Source: Ptiloglossa arizonensis
Lineage: Eukaryota; Arthropoda; Insecta; Hymenoptera; Colletidae
Assembly: GCF_051014685.1 (NCBI RefSeq)
Contig: NC_135058.1
Coordinates: forward strand, 5,990,811 to 6,054,810
Reading direction: 5' to 3'
DNA: 64,000 nt
The notes beneath the pieces were generated by a model, which saw only the letters and a list, made by a program, of their open reading frames with translations, was not told the DNA's origin and did not search any database. How positions within the stretch are numbered: position 1 is the first letter of the stretch; every line of letters begins with the position of its first letter. Below are positions 25,693 to 38,214 of the stretch, piece by piece. A program made the position numbers and the translations under genes.

Positions 25693-27104
25693 CTTTGTTG
25701 CAGAATAAATTCGCGAGCGGATGCCGAGCGATTCCCGCGACGCGCACTTATGATGGATTAACCCTTTCCCCGTGGAATGGAATTATGAAAAAGCGTTGGA
25801 AACGCGCGTAGCTTCTTTCTAAATTGCTTTCGCGATAAGAAAATAACGACGCTACCGTGTATTACCCGGGTAATTTAATTTCTCGCGGTGTTTTACGACG
25901 ATTCGTTTGGAAGCTTATATCGCATTAAGATGTAAGTTTCTTACAGAGCGGTGGTCGCTTTCGCGGCCTGTCCTCGAACACCGTGATCGTTAATTACGTT
26001 CCCCGTGGGACTTCACGCAGAGGGGGGAGATAGTATATTATTTTCGCGTTGAAAATCTACTATTTTTTCACGTTGTGTTTTATTTGTTCTTTGCGTTTTG
26101 AACGGGGAGCAAGTGTGAACATTCTCGATTCGCGAATGTGAAATTGTTTTTCGAAATACTCGATTTTATGCGACGACTATTATTAGAGGGGGATATTAAT
26201 ATGTCGTATTAAGGTATTGTTAGTTTCTTATAGGGTTGTTAATTACTCCTCCCCTATAATTTTACGTAGAAAATGTACTGATTATTCTTTATATTTGAAA
26301 CGAGGTAAATAGAGAGATTTTCAATTTATGGATGTGAAATTATTTTTGGAATATTCTTAAATATACTCGATTTTATGCGGTTACTATTACCAGAGATATA
26401 ATTTTGATGGAGAATAATTTCTTTTAGCCATTTTTGTTATTCTGTAAATTCTGATAGCGAATTTTCCAAGAATAAAACATCCTTCTAGGATTCCTCTATA
26501 TTTGTTTATACCATGACAATATCGGAGTGGTATGTATTTTACTTTGTACTCGTCGAATTATATTTATCTAATACACCTGTGTCGATAGAGTGTCATCGAT
26601 CATACCTTGGAATTAACATTACAAATCTAGATTTAGATTGCAAAATAGTGAATTCACCGAGCTACACCCTTTCATTGTACTTCCTCTACGTGTCGCGTCT
26701 TCGTGCGACTTAAACTTGCAAAAGATACAAATAAGTATAAAAAACTGTACACGGTACGAGTTAAAAGTTACCGATAGATTATTCGACTACTAATAGAAAG
26801 CACCCGTAACTCCGAACCATCGATAAACCAAACGTTAAAAAGGAATACAAGTCCAAAGTTCGTAAAAAATTATCCCGATCGAGAGTATCGATCGGAAACA
26901 GTTCGCAAAAATGAATCGCGTTCAAATATCCCCGGCGTGAACTGGTCCGCAAAATAAATATACACACCGGAAAATATTTACACCGTCGTCAAAGATCCTA
27001 ACTACTCGAGTTATCGACACGCTTCCAATGCGTCCATTTAATCGTCTCGGTGTCGTTTCGTTGGAATATGTATCGGGTCGGTTCAATCGTTGGATACCTC
27101 GGCA
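25693..27104. other. Gene-free stretch
   Basis: AT-rich, no repeat or exon recognised. Confidence 0.4.
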
Positions 27105-27560
27105 TACATTACCATCTCCTTCTTCTCACCCTATTTACCCCCTTATTCTCTCGTGGTGTCCCTTCCTATCCCCCCGACCTCCTTCTTTCCTCCCAATTTC
27201 TCTTTTTCCACGTCCAATTTAATGGCATCACCGTCCTCGCCGTATTTCATCCTTCTCTCGCGTCCAATCATCCATTCTCCGTGTCCTAAATCTCTTTTGC
27301 GTCAATGTTCGCAAATTACTCTCTCATCCTTTCCTTTTAACCCAGCTTCGTCTATCTCCCCAACCCAACCGGTCCCCGTTCACCTCTTTCGACATTTTCT
27401 ACCTCGGATCCTCTTTTCCTATCGCCTCTCTATTCCGAGGCTGGAAGGCCCCCCTTTTCTCTCGTGTGGCCACCCAATTCCTCCTGGCCTCTCCTCTCGC
27501 GTCCTATTTGTCCCGTCGTTGTCTCTGTTCGTCTACCGTTTGTCCGTCTCTCTCGCGGCG
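27105..27560 (+). repeat. Pyrimidine-rich low-complexity block
   Basis: The plus strand is dominated by C and T (CTCC, TTCC, CCCC words) for about 450 bases, giving three overlapping Ser/Pro/Leu-rich open frames that do not look coding. Confidence 0.6.
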
Positions 27561-28030
27561 TGGATCAGAAGCCGAATGGAAATTAAATGCGCAGTCGGCC
27601 GTTACGCCGATTGATTTGTATTCTCCGATCTGCCGGGAACGGCGAGGAAGTGTGCTAAACTGCGGGATTTATGTTCTCTCCTAATTGCGTCGCTCCCCAT
27701 CCCCTGCCCCTATACCCCACACGGCCACCCCCGGACCGGGGTCGGTTCGTCGCCTTCCAGCCAGTGGGGGCGCGCGGCCTCTGTCTTTCCGGCTGCAGGC
27801 CCTTACGAGATTGCTTTCGCGTTTCATCGAGAATTCGATCTGTCGGGCAACGGTACGCCACGGCGGACCGAATGCGTCCTGTTTCGACGAAAAATTGCGT
27901 CATTCGATTACGATGATAGGCGAAGGTTCGTTGGAACTGGCAACGTTTGAAATTTACCAGCACGACAGCCTCTTGGAATATAGGGGCCGGCCAAAGTGGG
28001 TTACGGAGCGATGGATGCACGGAGCAGTGT
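27561..28030. other. GC-rich stretch with overlapping open frames
   Basis: Open frames on both strands (plus 27685-28113, 142 residues; minus 28098-27655, 147 residues) overlap fully. The plus frame runs into the 28-kb minisatellite, so its end at least is repeat-derived. Confidence 0.3.
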
Positions 28031-28790
28031 TGGACGTTCAAGAAGTTTTTAGAGATCTTCACTCGTATGTATGTACACGAGAGGATTTCGTCGAGCAATC
28101 TTGGACGTTGTGAATTTTTAATAAATATCTACCCGTACGCACGTACGATATACATTTTTAATTTATCGTAACGTACATACGATACGAATCTTTAATTTAT
28201 CGTAACGTACGTACGATATAAATCTTTAATAGTGAATATATATATATATATATGAGAGAATTGTGTGGAGCAATATAGGATATTGAAGAATTTTTGAGAG
28301 ATCTTCACTCGTGCGTATATATGTACATGAGAGGATGTCGTGGAGCAATCTTGAACGTCGAAGAATTTTTGAGAAATCTTCACTCGTATGTATGTACACG
28401 AGAGGATTTCGTGGAGCAAGGTTGGACGTTGAAGAATTTTTAATAAATATCTACCCGTACGTACGTAAATCTTTAGTAGCGAGTATATATGCGAGAGAAT
28501 TGCATGGAGCAATATAGAACATTGGCACAAGAGAATTGCGTTGGATGTTGAATTATTTGCTAAATGTTTAGTAGTGAGTATATATATGGAGAGAATTTCG
28601 TGGAGCAATGTTGGACGTTGAAGAATTTTTGATAAGTCTTTACTCGTACGTTTATACATGAGAGAATTGCGCTGGATGTTGAATTATTCGATAAATGTTT
28701 AGTAGCGAGTATATATATGAGAGAATTTCGTGGAGCAATGTTGGACGTTGAATTATTTGATAAACACACGAGAATTCTTGAAAGAATTAA
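28031..28790 (+). repeat. Interspersed minisatellite, GGAGCAAT units
   Basis: GAGCAAT followed by TTGGACGTTGAA or a variant, then TTTTTGA or TTTTTAATAAAT and an ACTCGTATGT-type arm, recurs near 28095, 28270, 28343, 28413, 28508, 28602 and 28733. Spacing is irregular (about 70-130). Units carry internal GTACGTAC palindromes and a short (AT)n at 28237-28252. All open frames through it are repeat translations. Confidence 0.8.
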
Positions 28791-30430
28791 GTAGAGCGTT
28801 CTTCGGGTCATTTTCAACCCATTGGATTTTTGCATTGTACAGTGTTTTTGAAAAATATGGGGAAGCGTGTATCTGGTAATTGGTCGTGAAAAAATATGAA
28901 AAAATGGAGAGTAACTTTTTTTCGTGGCTTAGTTTTCGAGAAAATCGGGTTTGAAAATTCATTTTGCAACTATTGTGCGTTTCCGGTTGAGATACAATTT
29001 GTCGAGGAACGTGTATCGACTATCGTATTTGGAAATCATTTTTGTGCGACATTGACTAGCTATTGGATTCGAGAAAATACGCAGAAAAATTTTTATCAAG
29101 AATATTTTATTATTTCGATTACAGCATTGTTGAAATTTTCGTCCTTGTTGTCTAAAAAGAATTTTCAAATTCGATTCTCTCGAAAATTGATCCCCAAACG
29201 CGAAGATAAATATGTGAGAATAAATATTGTTTCTTTTTCACATTGTTATTTAAACAGATAGTTCTAGCCTCGTGAATCTTATTTTTCATCGTACTAAATT
29301 TTTAAACTACAAATATTTTTCACCCGATACCGCGCTAAACAATTGTTAACTTTCGTGTCGTCGTAACGGAGAAAAATTTCGATAATTTCCTTCGGAGAAA
29401 ATCGCGTTTCAACAATCCCTACATACGTTCCAATTACTGTACAATTATTACGAAATTATTATTTCCATCGAAGAATGATTTTCTTGAATCTACTCAACTA
29501 CGTCGGGAAGTGTCGCGAGGCATACGTCTCGGTAAATTTTTTAATGAATTTCCACCGAGCAATCGGGCAGTATTTTTAATCGTTGCACGTATTTTTAGCA
29601 TCCGTGTACCGTGAACGTAAAGTCCGCCATCCGTGATACATTAGGGTTCGTCGCGTCAAACTCCGCGAAACTAACTTCGCTACAGGGTAGCCGACATTTT
29701 GTCGCGCTCGTCATCGACAAAGGAACAAACGTCGAAACAGACGTTTCCGTGTTTCTCGGGATGAATCACGGGATCGAATTTACGTCGTTCACGCGTTCAA
29801 TAATGAAATTATTTTGTATCGTTGCACATCGACGAGCGAGTGACAGTTCACGGTGAGATTCACGATGGAAACGTCGATCGGCGCCGGCGAGCGTTTAATT
29901 ATCAGATTGATAGACTGACTCGATTATCGCATGCTCGATGATTTTCTCCCCTGCACCGTGATAATCGTTCGTGTAATGTAATAACAGGGGAAAAAATCAG
30001 GCGGAAGCGCGTAAATCAACCCCCGAAGAAACATCATACACTCTCGTGTATTAATAATAGCGTACGTATGATAACGCGTCGGTGGGACCGGTCGTTGAAT
30101 GGAAGTCATTATCATAGATAACTTGAACCCCTGTATCGTACACCTCCCCCGCTTTTAGCTATATATACGGTACGTACGTCCCTCGACCCTTTCTCGTTCG
30201 CTCTACTTAACAGCGAATTTATACAATCGGTATTCCGTATAATGCATTTACAGATGCGCGTATTTCACGATTATTTGTCGTAAAATGTAACAACCGTGTG
30301 TCACGTCACTTGGGCGATCAGTGAAGGAACTGAACGAATGTAGAAAGGAAAGAGTGGTTACTTTAAATCGATGTATCCGATAGCCCGAGCAACGATACTT
30401 ATGTATGTATTTTCAAGAATTTCTGATATT
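28791..30430. other. Last single-copy stretch before the repeat domain
   Basis: No repeat or exon recognised. CTATATATACGG at about 30159 resembles a TATA box, with no downstream gene visible. Confidence 0.4.
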
Positions 30431-31179
30431 GAAAATTGTTCGTCGAATACGAACGATAAGCAAAAATAATCATTGTAAATATTAATTATAACTAAAAACT
30501 TTTACATCTTACATACACCGGAGCAATTATATTTGAACCCTGCTGCCATCTGACAATCCCATTTAAAACTACGATCAATGAACTTCAAAAATTGTATTTA
30601 ATTTTCAGTTTGTAATAGATTACAATGTTGGAAAATAAGTTTTATACGAGATAGATTTTTTATTGCCATCGTGGCAATAGAATAAACAGTTTCCTTTCGG
30701 GAAATATATTTACCGACTATAAGTAAAATGAATAGTATACAGAATAGATAAATTATCTTATGCGAGTTGATATCGCAAGATCTGAAAGACCGACCGCATA
30801 CAGTGCGAAACCATATCTTCGTTTAAAAACGGTGATATCGAGAACTATATTCGATCGAATAACTAGTTTGTAACTTGAAACTTTTCATCGATCTAAAACT
30901 AAGAATATTCAGCTACCCTAAAAGCTTATTAAAATTTTTGAAAATTTCATCTATTATCAAACCTTTCTTCTGCAATATGTACCTTCTAATCTAAGGAAGG
31001 AACGTTTGAACAACGCTTGAAAATTTCATGTCGCCTTTGATTGAAATAACCCAAAAAAGAAATAATGCTACTAATGCTATACGGAATTAATTTATCGAAA
31101 TACATCAAAGTTACATTTATATTTCTACGAATCATTAAAATTATCAAACTTTTAAACTATACTAAATACACAGACGGTT
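30431..31179. other. AT-rich edge of the repeat domain
   Basis: Composition changes to AT-rich. Isolated words such as TGCTGCCATCTGAC (about 30540) resemble the M core, suggesting very old repeat DNA, but I cannot align it with confidence. Confidence 0.35.
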
Positions 31180-31495
31180 GGTTCGGTACCAGCCGTATCT
31201 AAAAATTATTATTCGTCACGAGTAAAAGCAGGAGTTCAATGGGGCAACCACTTCGTGTAAATAATGTTTGACTTTCTTTTCTATAGTTTCTGCACTTTCG
31301 TTCTCGTATATTTCTGTGGATACCGATCACCAAACTACGATGTACTTCTTAATTAATTTCAATCAATAGAGATTTCCCTCGATACGCAATACAAACGGAG
31401 TTACTAAACTGGAAAGATGGAAGGAATCAAAGTGTACTTCGATCTCCTCGTTTCGTTCTGCCAAGCGATTACATTGTCGAACTTATACCTCTTAA
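31180..31495 (-). repeat. Decayed L element fragment
   Basis: The order of landmarks matches L at 32745: GGTTCGGTACC, TTATTATTCGTC, CGAGTAA, then TCCCTCGATACGCAATACAA, GTTACTAAACT, GATGGAAGGAATC, CTTCGATCTCCTCGTTTCG and GCCAAGCGATTACATT. It is much more diverged than any other L copy, and the TATA end is missing. Confidence 0.7.
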
Positions 31496-32560
31496 TTTTA
31501 TTATGAAAATTTTAAACTATTGTTATTCATAATTTTTAAATATTGTTGTAAAGTATAATCTACTTTGAAGAATTTGTTTTAAATTTATAAATATAATGAG
31601 TACCAAAATAAAACTTTTATATCTTCGTAGGAAGTTATATATGTAGAGAGTATTTCTAACAACTGCTTGTAAAATCGGTTAATAAAATGATTTTCACAGA
31701 CATAGTTCACATGACGCAATCTGTGACTACTCGTCCAAGTTTGTCGAGGAATAATCATTATCCAGGAAGCTAGATGGCGACACAGGAACTATCTTTACAT
31801 TTTAGCAGGTATAAATCACTCTTTTACAGAAAAAACAACTGATTGAAGTACCTTAGAAACTTAGCAGAAATCAATTCATGATATAGAGTCACGGGAAATT
31901 GAATAATTTCATTACTTATCATGAATTCTTATACCTATTTTTGCTTATTTTCAGATTTTCTCAATAAAAGTTTCAAATAGTCTCTAGAAATCCTTTGTAC
32001 ATTGTTTGAACTGAATAGTTGTATTGAATACCTTTCTTATATTAAGCTTAATAACAGATTGATTTTTTAATGTAGTATAGGAATTCATGATAAAGTATGG
32101 CATTTTTAATTACTAGTAATTTACAGCATGAATCGATTTAAGTAAGATTTCTAATGCATTTCAATTAGTCGTTTGTTTCATGTAAAAGAGCGATTTAAAA
32201 CCTGCTGAAATGTGAAGGTAGACCTATGTCGCCATTTAACGTCGTGGATAGAAATTTTTTCTCGACAAACTTGGGCAAATAACCACAGATAGCGTCAAAT
32301 GCACTATATGCGCACGAAATTATTTTATTAAACGAGTTTACAAGTAATTGTTAGAAATTCTCTGTACATACATAATAATTTACATAATCCCCTAGAAAGA
32401 TATAAAAGTTTTATTTCAGTATACACCATAATTATAAATTAGAGAAAAAAAAAATTTGCATACTAGATTGTATATAATTACATTTATTTGTATATAATTG
32501 TGTATTATTACAATACTATTCTGAAATTATGAATAATAATAGATTAAAAGTTTTACAATA
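31490..32560. repeat. Old fold-back of about 1 kb containing M remnants
   Basis: 31500-31930 pairs imperfectly with 32080-32560 in reverse complement. Shared words include AATAAAACTTTTATATCTT, TTTCTAACAA, CAAGTTTGTCGAG, CATTTCAGCAGGT or its variant, and TCATGAATTC. The arms differ at perhaps one base in four or five. CCAAGTTTGTCGAGGAATAA followed by TAGATGGCGACAC is the M core in decayed form. The spacer is about 31930-32080. Confidence 0.75.
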
Positions 32561-32689
32561 GAAATTAAGAAGTATTACAAATAAGTTACATTTAACTTTC
32601 TTTTGTAGAAGTCTAATAATTAATAATAACAAAACAACAAATGGCTGAACCATACTATATACTTAAGAAACATACAACCGGTTACAAAA

Positions 32690-34295
32690 ATGTTCAATGT
32701 TACAATATTACATTTATTTAGGTACCAAAAAAAATAATTATAAATTCGCAGCCAATTAGCTCGGTATTACCCACGACGAGTAATTATTGTTCGTCGCGAG
32801 TAATACCGATTACCAGGTCTCACCACGTGGAGGTTGCTGCGAGCGGAGACCCGGAGAGAGATAGATGGAATCAAAGTTCCATCGATCTCCCTCGATACGC
32901 GGTACAAACGAAATTACTAAACTCCAGAGATAGAAGGAATCAATGTTCCTTCGATCTCCTCGTTTAGTTCTGCCGAGCAATTACATTATGGAAAAATGAG
33001 GCAAAATTGGGAAAGACGCGACACGAACCGTGCAGTTGGTCCTACTAGGTCTATCCCGTTTCCCCTCCGTGGTTCCGATTCCAGAGAAAACGAACGACGC
33101 CTACCACTCCCCTAGAGGAGTGCCCCGTTTCTCCATCTTTACGACGAGAGGGTCTTATTTTGGAGGCTTTCGCAGGGACCGGCAAAAATGCCTGCTCCTG
33201 TGCTCGCAACATGCCCCCTCTGGAAGCGGACACACCGGAAGAGACGGCGATAGACCGTTCGGACTACTTACACGGCCGGCCACTTGCTTGTACAAGAAGC
33301 AGTGGTGACCGGACCGAGGAACGAGGAAGCGAGCAAAATTAAGCTAAAGATTGGATAATTGCTTGGCAGATCACACCTTTAAAACTAACTTATTCTAACT
33401 GCAGAGATAGAAGGAATCAATGTTCCTTCGATCTCCTCGTTTAATTCTGCCGAGCAATTACATTATGGAAAAATTAGGCAAAATTGGGAAATACGCGACA
33501 CGTACCGTGGAGTTGCTCCTACTAGGTCGGTCCCGTTTCCCCTCAGTGGGCCCGATTCTCAAGGATATGCGCGACGCCGTCCACTCATATAGAGTGCCCC
33601 GTTTCTCCCAACTCCGCGTCAGGAGCCACGCAGAGCGTGGACCCGACTTACGGAGGATGACGAAGAGAGGGTCATGTGGCACTAGGGCTTCCGCAGGGAC
33701 CGGTGTGAACACCTGCCCCTGTGTTCACAGCATGTTCTCTCTCAAAGCGGACGCACCAGAAGAGACGGCGATCGACCGTTCGGACCACCTACACGACCGG
33801 TCACTTGCTTATGCAACAAGCAGAGGTGGCCGGACTGTGGGACGAAGAAGCGAGCAAAAATAAGCTAAAGATTGGATAATTGCTCGGCAGATCACAGATA
33901 CTCGTACATGGTGGCCTTAAAACTAACTTATCCTAAGCTTAGCTAAAGATGAGGAAATGTCCTCTTGTACCTACTTAAGAGAAACCTAAAGTCAAGGCAT
34001 GACAGAAAATAGAAATGAAAAAAATAAACATGGAAAAACAAGTACAAATTAAAATCAAAGAACAAATAAAGTAAATTAAACAAAGCAAAAAGTGAAAAAA
34101 CAAAAGAAAGAATTAAGAGAGTGGTCGCCAGTACTGACCACCGCCTATCAGTAGTCAATACCGGTTACCAAGAGGCCCCCCCACCCTTCCAGACACCTAA
34201 AATCGAGTGATCCGTCCACCTCGGAGGCTCCCTGGAAAATGAAATTTTTGGCAACCGCCGGCTTCTTATATACCGATCACAAGGTCACTGATCGT
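32690..34295 (-). repeat. L element, copy L0 (oldest full copy)
   Basis: Read on the minus strand it runs from a TATA box (34263-34273) through two direct subrepeats of about 480 bp (33404-33890 and 32927-33403) to the CGAGTAATACC palindromic end near 32760 and an AATAAA-like tail at about 32705-32720. It is about 90% like L1 and L2 by eye. Open frames on the plus strand (for example 33030-33308 and 33420-33863) shift frame between subrepeats and between copies, so I call it non-coding. It could be a solo LTR or a non-autonomous retroelement. Confidence 0.75.
34263..34273 (-). promoter_or_regulatory. TATA box of L0
   Basis: GGTATATAAGA on the minus strand, in the same place as in L1 and L2. 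Confidence 0.45.
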
Positions 34296-36175
34296 TATTT
34301 CGATTGTCCTTGTTCGATCTAACCGAATATTTCGATAAAATGATATTTTAAGCCATTATTTATACTAGAACATTGTTAATAATTGTTTAATCTACGGTCC
34401 TACGACGGTTGTTAATAATTATGATAAATAAACATCAAGATATTGCGAAATATGGGAAGATGAACGATTTCTGCGATTCTTTGTACATCCACGCGATTGT
34501 TATTAACATTTACGCATGTGCCGAATATTAATGTTACAATGTGCATCTCGTTTATGCATTATAAATTATTATTTAGCCTTCAGAAATTAATTTTGATCGA
34601 TTTTCGAAGTAAAAACATGTTTCTCAAAGTTTCAAATTATGGAAAGTATTACTTGTTTATTAGATACCACAATTTAACATTTGTTTCATTATTATAATTT
34701 ACACAATACGCGTACAAGTTGTTTTCTTTACTTAAAAGAGTGGAAATTAAATAAATCACTATTCTAGATAGAAAACTCGTCGTGAAGAATATTTCTAAAT
34801 CGATAATCGATACGTGTAACCTTGATAATGTCAGTTGGATCTCGAAGAAAAATTCCTTCCCGAACAAAGAATATATCAACGAAATGATATTTTAAGCCAT
34901 TATTTGTAGTAGAACATTGTTAATAATTGTTTAATCTACGGTCCTACGACAGTTGTTAATAATTATGATAAATAAACATCAAGATATTGCGAAATATGGG
35001 AAGACGAACGATTTCTGTGATTATTTGTTCATTTCGAAGATTGTTATTAACATTTATGCTTGTTCCCAATATTAATCGATCAATGTGCATCTCATTATGC
35101 ATTACAAAAGATTAAGTAACTTATAGAAATTGACTTTGATCGAGATTCGATGTAGAAACGTATTTCGTAAAGTTTTAAAGCATGGAAAGTAATAATTATC
35201 CATTTGTTGCATTAATTTAACATTTTTTTAATTGTTATAATTTACATAATACTTGTAGAAGTTGTATTTTTTACTTAAAAACTCCAAAATTCAATCAATC
35301 GCTTTCCTACATAGAAAAATCATCGGGATGATCAGTTGTGAATCGATAATCGATACGTGTAGCCTTGACAATGTCGGTTGAACCTAAATGAAAACAATTC
35401 CATCGCGAACAAAGAATATTTCAACGAAATGATATTTTTAGCTATTATTTATACCAGGGCATTCTTAATAATTGTTTAAACCATGGTCCTACGACAGTTG
35501 TTAATAATTATGGTAAATAAACATCAAGATATTGCGAAATCAGCAAAGCCAAACGGTTTTAGTGAATGTTTATTCATTTCCGCGATTGTTATTAACATTT
35601 TCGCAGGTTTGGAACATTTATGTTACAGTATTTATTTTGTTTATGTATTGTAAATGATTGGTTTGCCTATAAAAATTAAATTTTATCGAAAAATTAAAGT
35701 AAAAGTTTGTCATTCATATATTTCTCGATTTTAGATCAAACTTAACATTTGTAAACTAATTACTGATCTACACAGTAAAATTGTAAATATTAGTGTTACA
35801 AAATGCATATTATTTATCCATTTTAAATGATTGATTTGCCCATAGAAATTGATTTTTGATCGCAAATCGAGAAACGTATCAATGCCAATATTTTGCTTTC
35901 AATTTCGATCAAAATCAATTTCTATAAGTCACTTAATCATTTGTAATGCATAAATAAAATGCACATTGTTCGATTAATATTGGAAACATGCGTAAATGTT
36001 AATAACAATCGCAAAAATGAACAAACATTGACTAAAACCGTTCGTGTTCGCAGATTTCGCAATATCTATATGTTTATTTATCATAATTATTAATAATCGG
36101 TGTAGGACCATAGTTTAAACCAATATAAACAATGTCCTAGTATAAATAATGGCTGGAGAGCCATTACTTTCTTGA
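34296..36175 (+). repeat. S satellite array, three direct units then an inverted part
   Basis: ATGATATTTT followed by AGCCATTATTTRTA starts units near 34341, 34884 and 35429, giving periods of 543 and 545. After about 35700 the sequence turns: 35930-36160 is the reverse complement of 35440-35640 (centre near 35.8 kb). Landmarks of S in order are TTGTTAATAATTGTTTAA, CCTACGACGGTTGTTAATAA, GATATTGCGAAAT, TTTATGCATGTTCCC, TACGCGTAGAAGT, CGATAATCGATA and GAACAAAGAATAT. Confidence 0.9.
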
Positions 36176-36327
36176 AATATTCGTCAGATCGAACAAAGAC
36201 AATCGAAGTAATCGTGCGATGAAATAAATGAATATTTCTCTACATATCGAAATTATAGTTTGAATGCATGCAAATATATTCTGAACGCGCAATTACAGAC
36301 TCCTGTAACGTGGTAATTACATGGGTT

Positions 36328-36434
36328 GCCATCTATTGTAGAACGGGTTGAACTACACTTAAGGGGTGAAAACACCTGGCGGAGAAACGCTCAAGTTTGT
36401 CGAAGAATTGTTCTGACCTCCATCAATAGATGGC
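36328..36434 (+). repeat. M core copy 1 (best-paired copy)
   Basis: Its ends GCCATCTATTG and CAATAGATGGC are exact 11-base complements. Inside, AGGGGT-GAAA-ACACCT and GCG-GAGAAA-CGC can form two short hairpins. Minor open frames over it are antisense and sense translations of the repeat. Confidence 0.8.
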
Positions 36435-36506
36435 TCCACAAGCATTATCTACCGACATTACAGAGTTTGTGTGCATGCAAATATTCAAACAGTTGTTACG
36501 TGAGCT

Positions 36507-36613
36507 GCCATCTATTGTAGAACGGGTGGAACTACACTTAAGGGGTGAAAACACCTGGCGGGGAAACGCTCAAGTTTGTCGAAGAATTGTTCCGACTTTC
36601 ATCCACAGATGGC
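36507..36613 (+). repeat. M core copy 2
   Basis: Tandem to copy 1 at a distance of 179 bases. The outer stem is shortened to GCCATCT/AGATGGC because the right side reads CCACAGATGGC. Confidence 0.8.
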
Positions 36614-37638
36614 TCCACAAACATTATATACCGACATTACAGATTAGTTTCTGCTTTCAATTATCATTCCCTGCCGTGCGATAAAATAAATAAATGTTTC
36701 TGAACAAACTATTGTATGAATCATCTTTCGAATAAATGTAAAATTAAACGGAATCACCATAATGTTATTTCCCTGCATTCTAGCGTTCCTTCATACATTT
36801 AAAAAAATCTTTAATATCTCGAAATCAAGATTACACATATCGATTGCCGACTCACAAGTATTTATCATGACAATTTTTCTATCTAGAGAACCGATTAATT
36901 GAATTTTAGCACTTTCGAGTAAAAAATACAACTTCTACGCGTATTGTGTAAATTGTTAGAATTGAACAAATGTTATATTAATGTACCAAATAGCCATGTG
37001 TAACGTTATCAAGGTTACACGTATCGATTATCGATTTAGAAATATTCTTCACGACGATTTTCCTATCTAGAAAAGTGATTTATTGAATTTCCACTCTTTT
37101 AAATAAAAAGAACAACTTCTACGCGTATTGTATAAATTGTAATAATTCAACAAATTTTAAATTAATGTATCTAATAGACAAGTCATACTTTCCATAATTT
37201 AAAGCTTTAAGAAACATGTTCTTACTTTAAGTTTTAAGTCATGGAAAATAATAATTGGCTATTTGGTACATTAATTTAACATTTGTTCAATTCTTACAAT
37301 TTACATAATACGCGTAGAAGTTGTATTTTTTACTCGAAAGTGCTAAAATTCAATTAATCGGTTCTCTAGATAGAAAAATTGTCATGATAAATACTTGTGA
37401 GTCGGCAATCGATATGTGTAATCTTGATTTCGAGATATTAAAGATTTTTTTAAATGTATGAAGGAACGCTAGAATGCAGGGAAATAACATTATGGTGATT
37501 CCGTTTAATTTTACATTTATTCGAAAGATGATTCATACAATAGTTTGTTCAGAAACATTTATTTATTTTATCGCACGGCAGGGAATGTCAATTGAAAGCA
37601 GAAACTTATCTGTAGTGTCGGTACATAATGTTTGTGGA

Positions 37639-37744
37639 GCCATCTGTGGATGAAAGTCGGAACAATTCTTCGACAAACTTGAGCGTTTCTCCGCCAGGTG
37701 TTTTCACCCCTTAAGTGTAGTTTAGCTATTCTCCAGTAGATGGC
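37639..37744 (-). repeat. M core copy 3
   Basis: Mirror partner of copy 2. On its 5' side it carries CTACTGGAGAATAG, the type seen in copies 4, 5 and 7. Confidence 0.8.
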
Positions 37745-37914
37745 AACACACTTCATTGCCGTGTGACATATGTGTGTCACTGAGCGTTCGGAATATATAT
37801 GCAGATATACAAACTATTTTTTCAATATGTAGAGAAATATTCATTTATTTTATCGCACGGTTACTTCGATTGTCTTTGTTCGATCTAACAAATATTTCCA
37901 GAAACTCATGGCTT

Positions 37915-38214
37915 TCAAGTCATTATTTATACTAGAACATTGTTAATAATTGTTTAATCTACGGTCCCACGACGATTGTTAATAAATATGATAAATAAAC
38001 ATGAAGAAATTACGAATCTGCAAAGGCGAACGGTTTCGGTGAATGTTTGTTCATTTCCGCGATTAATGTGCATCGTATTTATGCATTAATAATGATTGAT
38101 TCGCCTATAGCTATTGATTTTGATCGAACTTCAAAGTAAAGAGATGTTTCTTACACTTTTAAAACATGGAAAGTAATAATTGTCTATGAGATATATCAAT
38201 TTAATATTTAATTA
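37915..38214 (+). repeat. S satellite fragment
   Basis: Starts ATGGCTTTCAAGTCATTATT and carries the CCCACGACGATTGTTAATAA variant, then runs into the C module at CTTGAAGAATCG. Confidence 0.75.

Larger units (their letters stand above)
36507..37745. repeat. 1.2-kb palindrome outside the giant one
   Basis: 36507-36996 pairs with 37256-37745 (coordinates sum to 74252), about 97% by eye over the inner part, with a spacer of about 260 bp (36997-37255) made of S sequence. It contains M copies 2 and 3 as its arms. Confidence 0.8.

Noticed and set aside
27050..27080. CENP-B box-like TTTCGTTGGAATATG
   Set aside because: The CGGG half is at the wrong spacing, it occurs once, and it lies outside the satellite.
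30150..30200. TATA-like CTATATATACGG as a promoter
   Set aside because: No downstream exon, initiator or conserved element could be identified.
33030..33863. Frames starting MEKLGKIG in L elements as a repeated protein family
   Set aside because: The frame shifts between subrepeats and copies and the C-terminal part is read in different frames, so the DNA is conserved by common descent, not the protein.
36326..37780. Frames with GENTWRRNAQVCRRIV as a protein family
   Set aside because: They cover the M core, which has the same length and sequence in copies where the frame is broken. The conservation is at DNA level.
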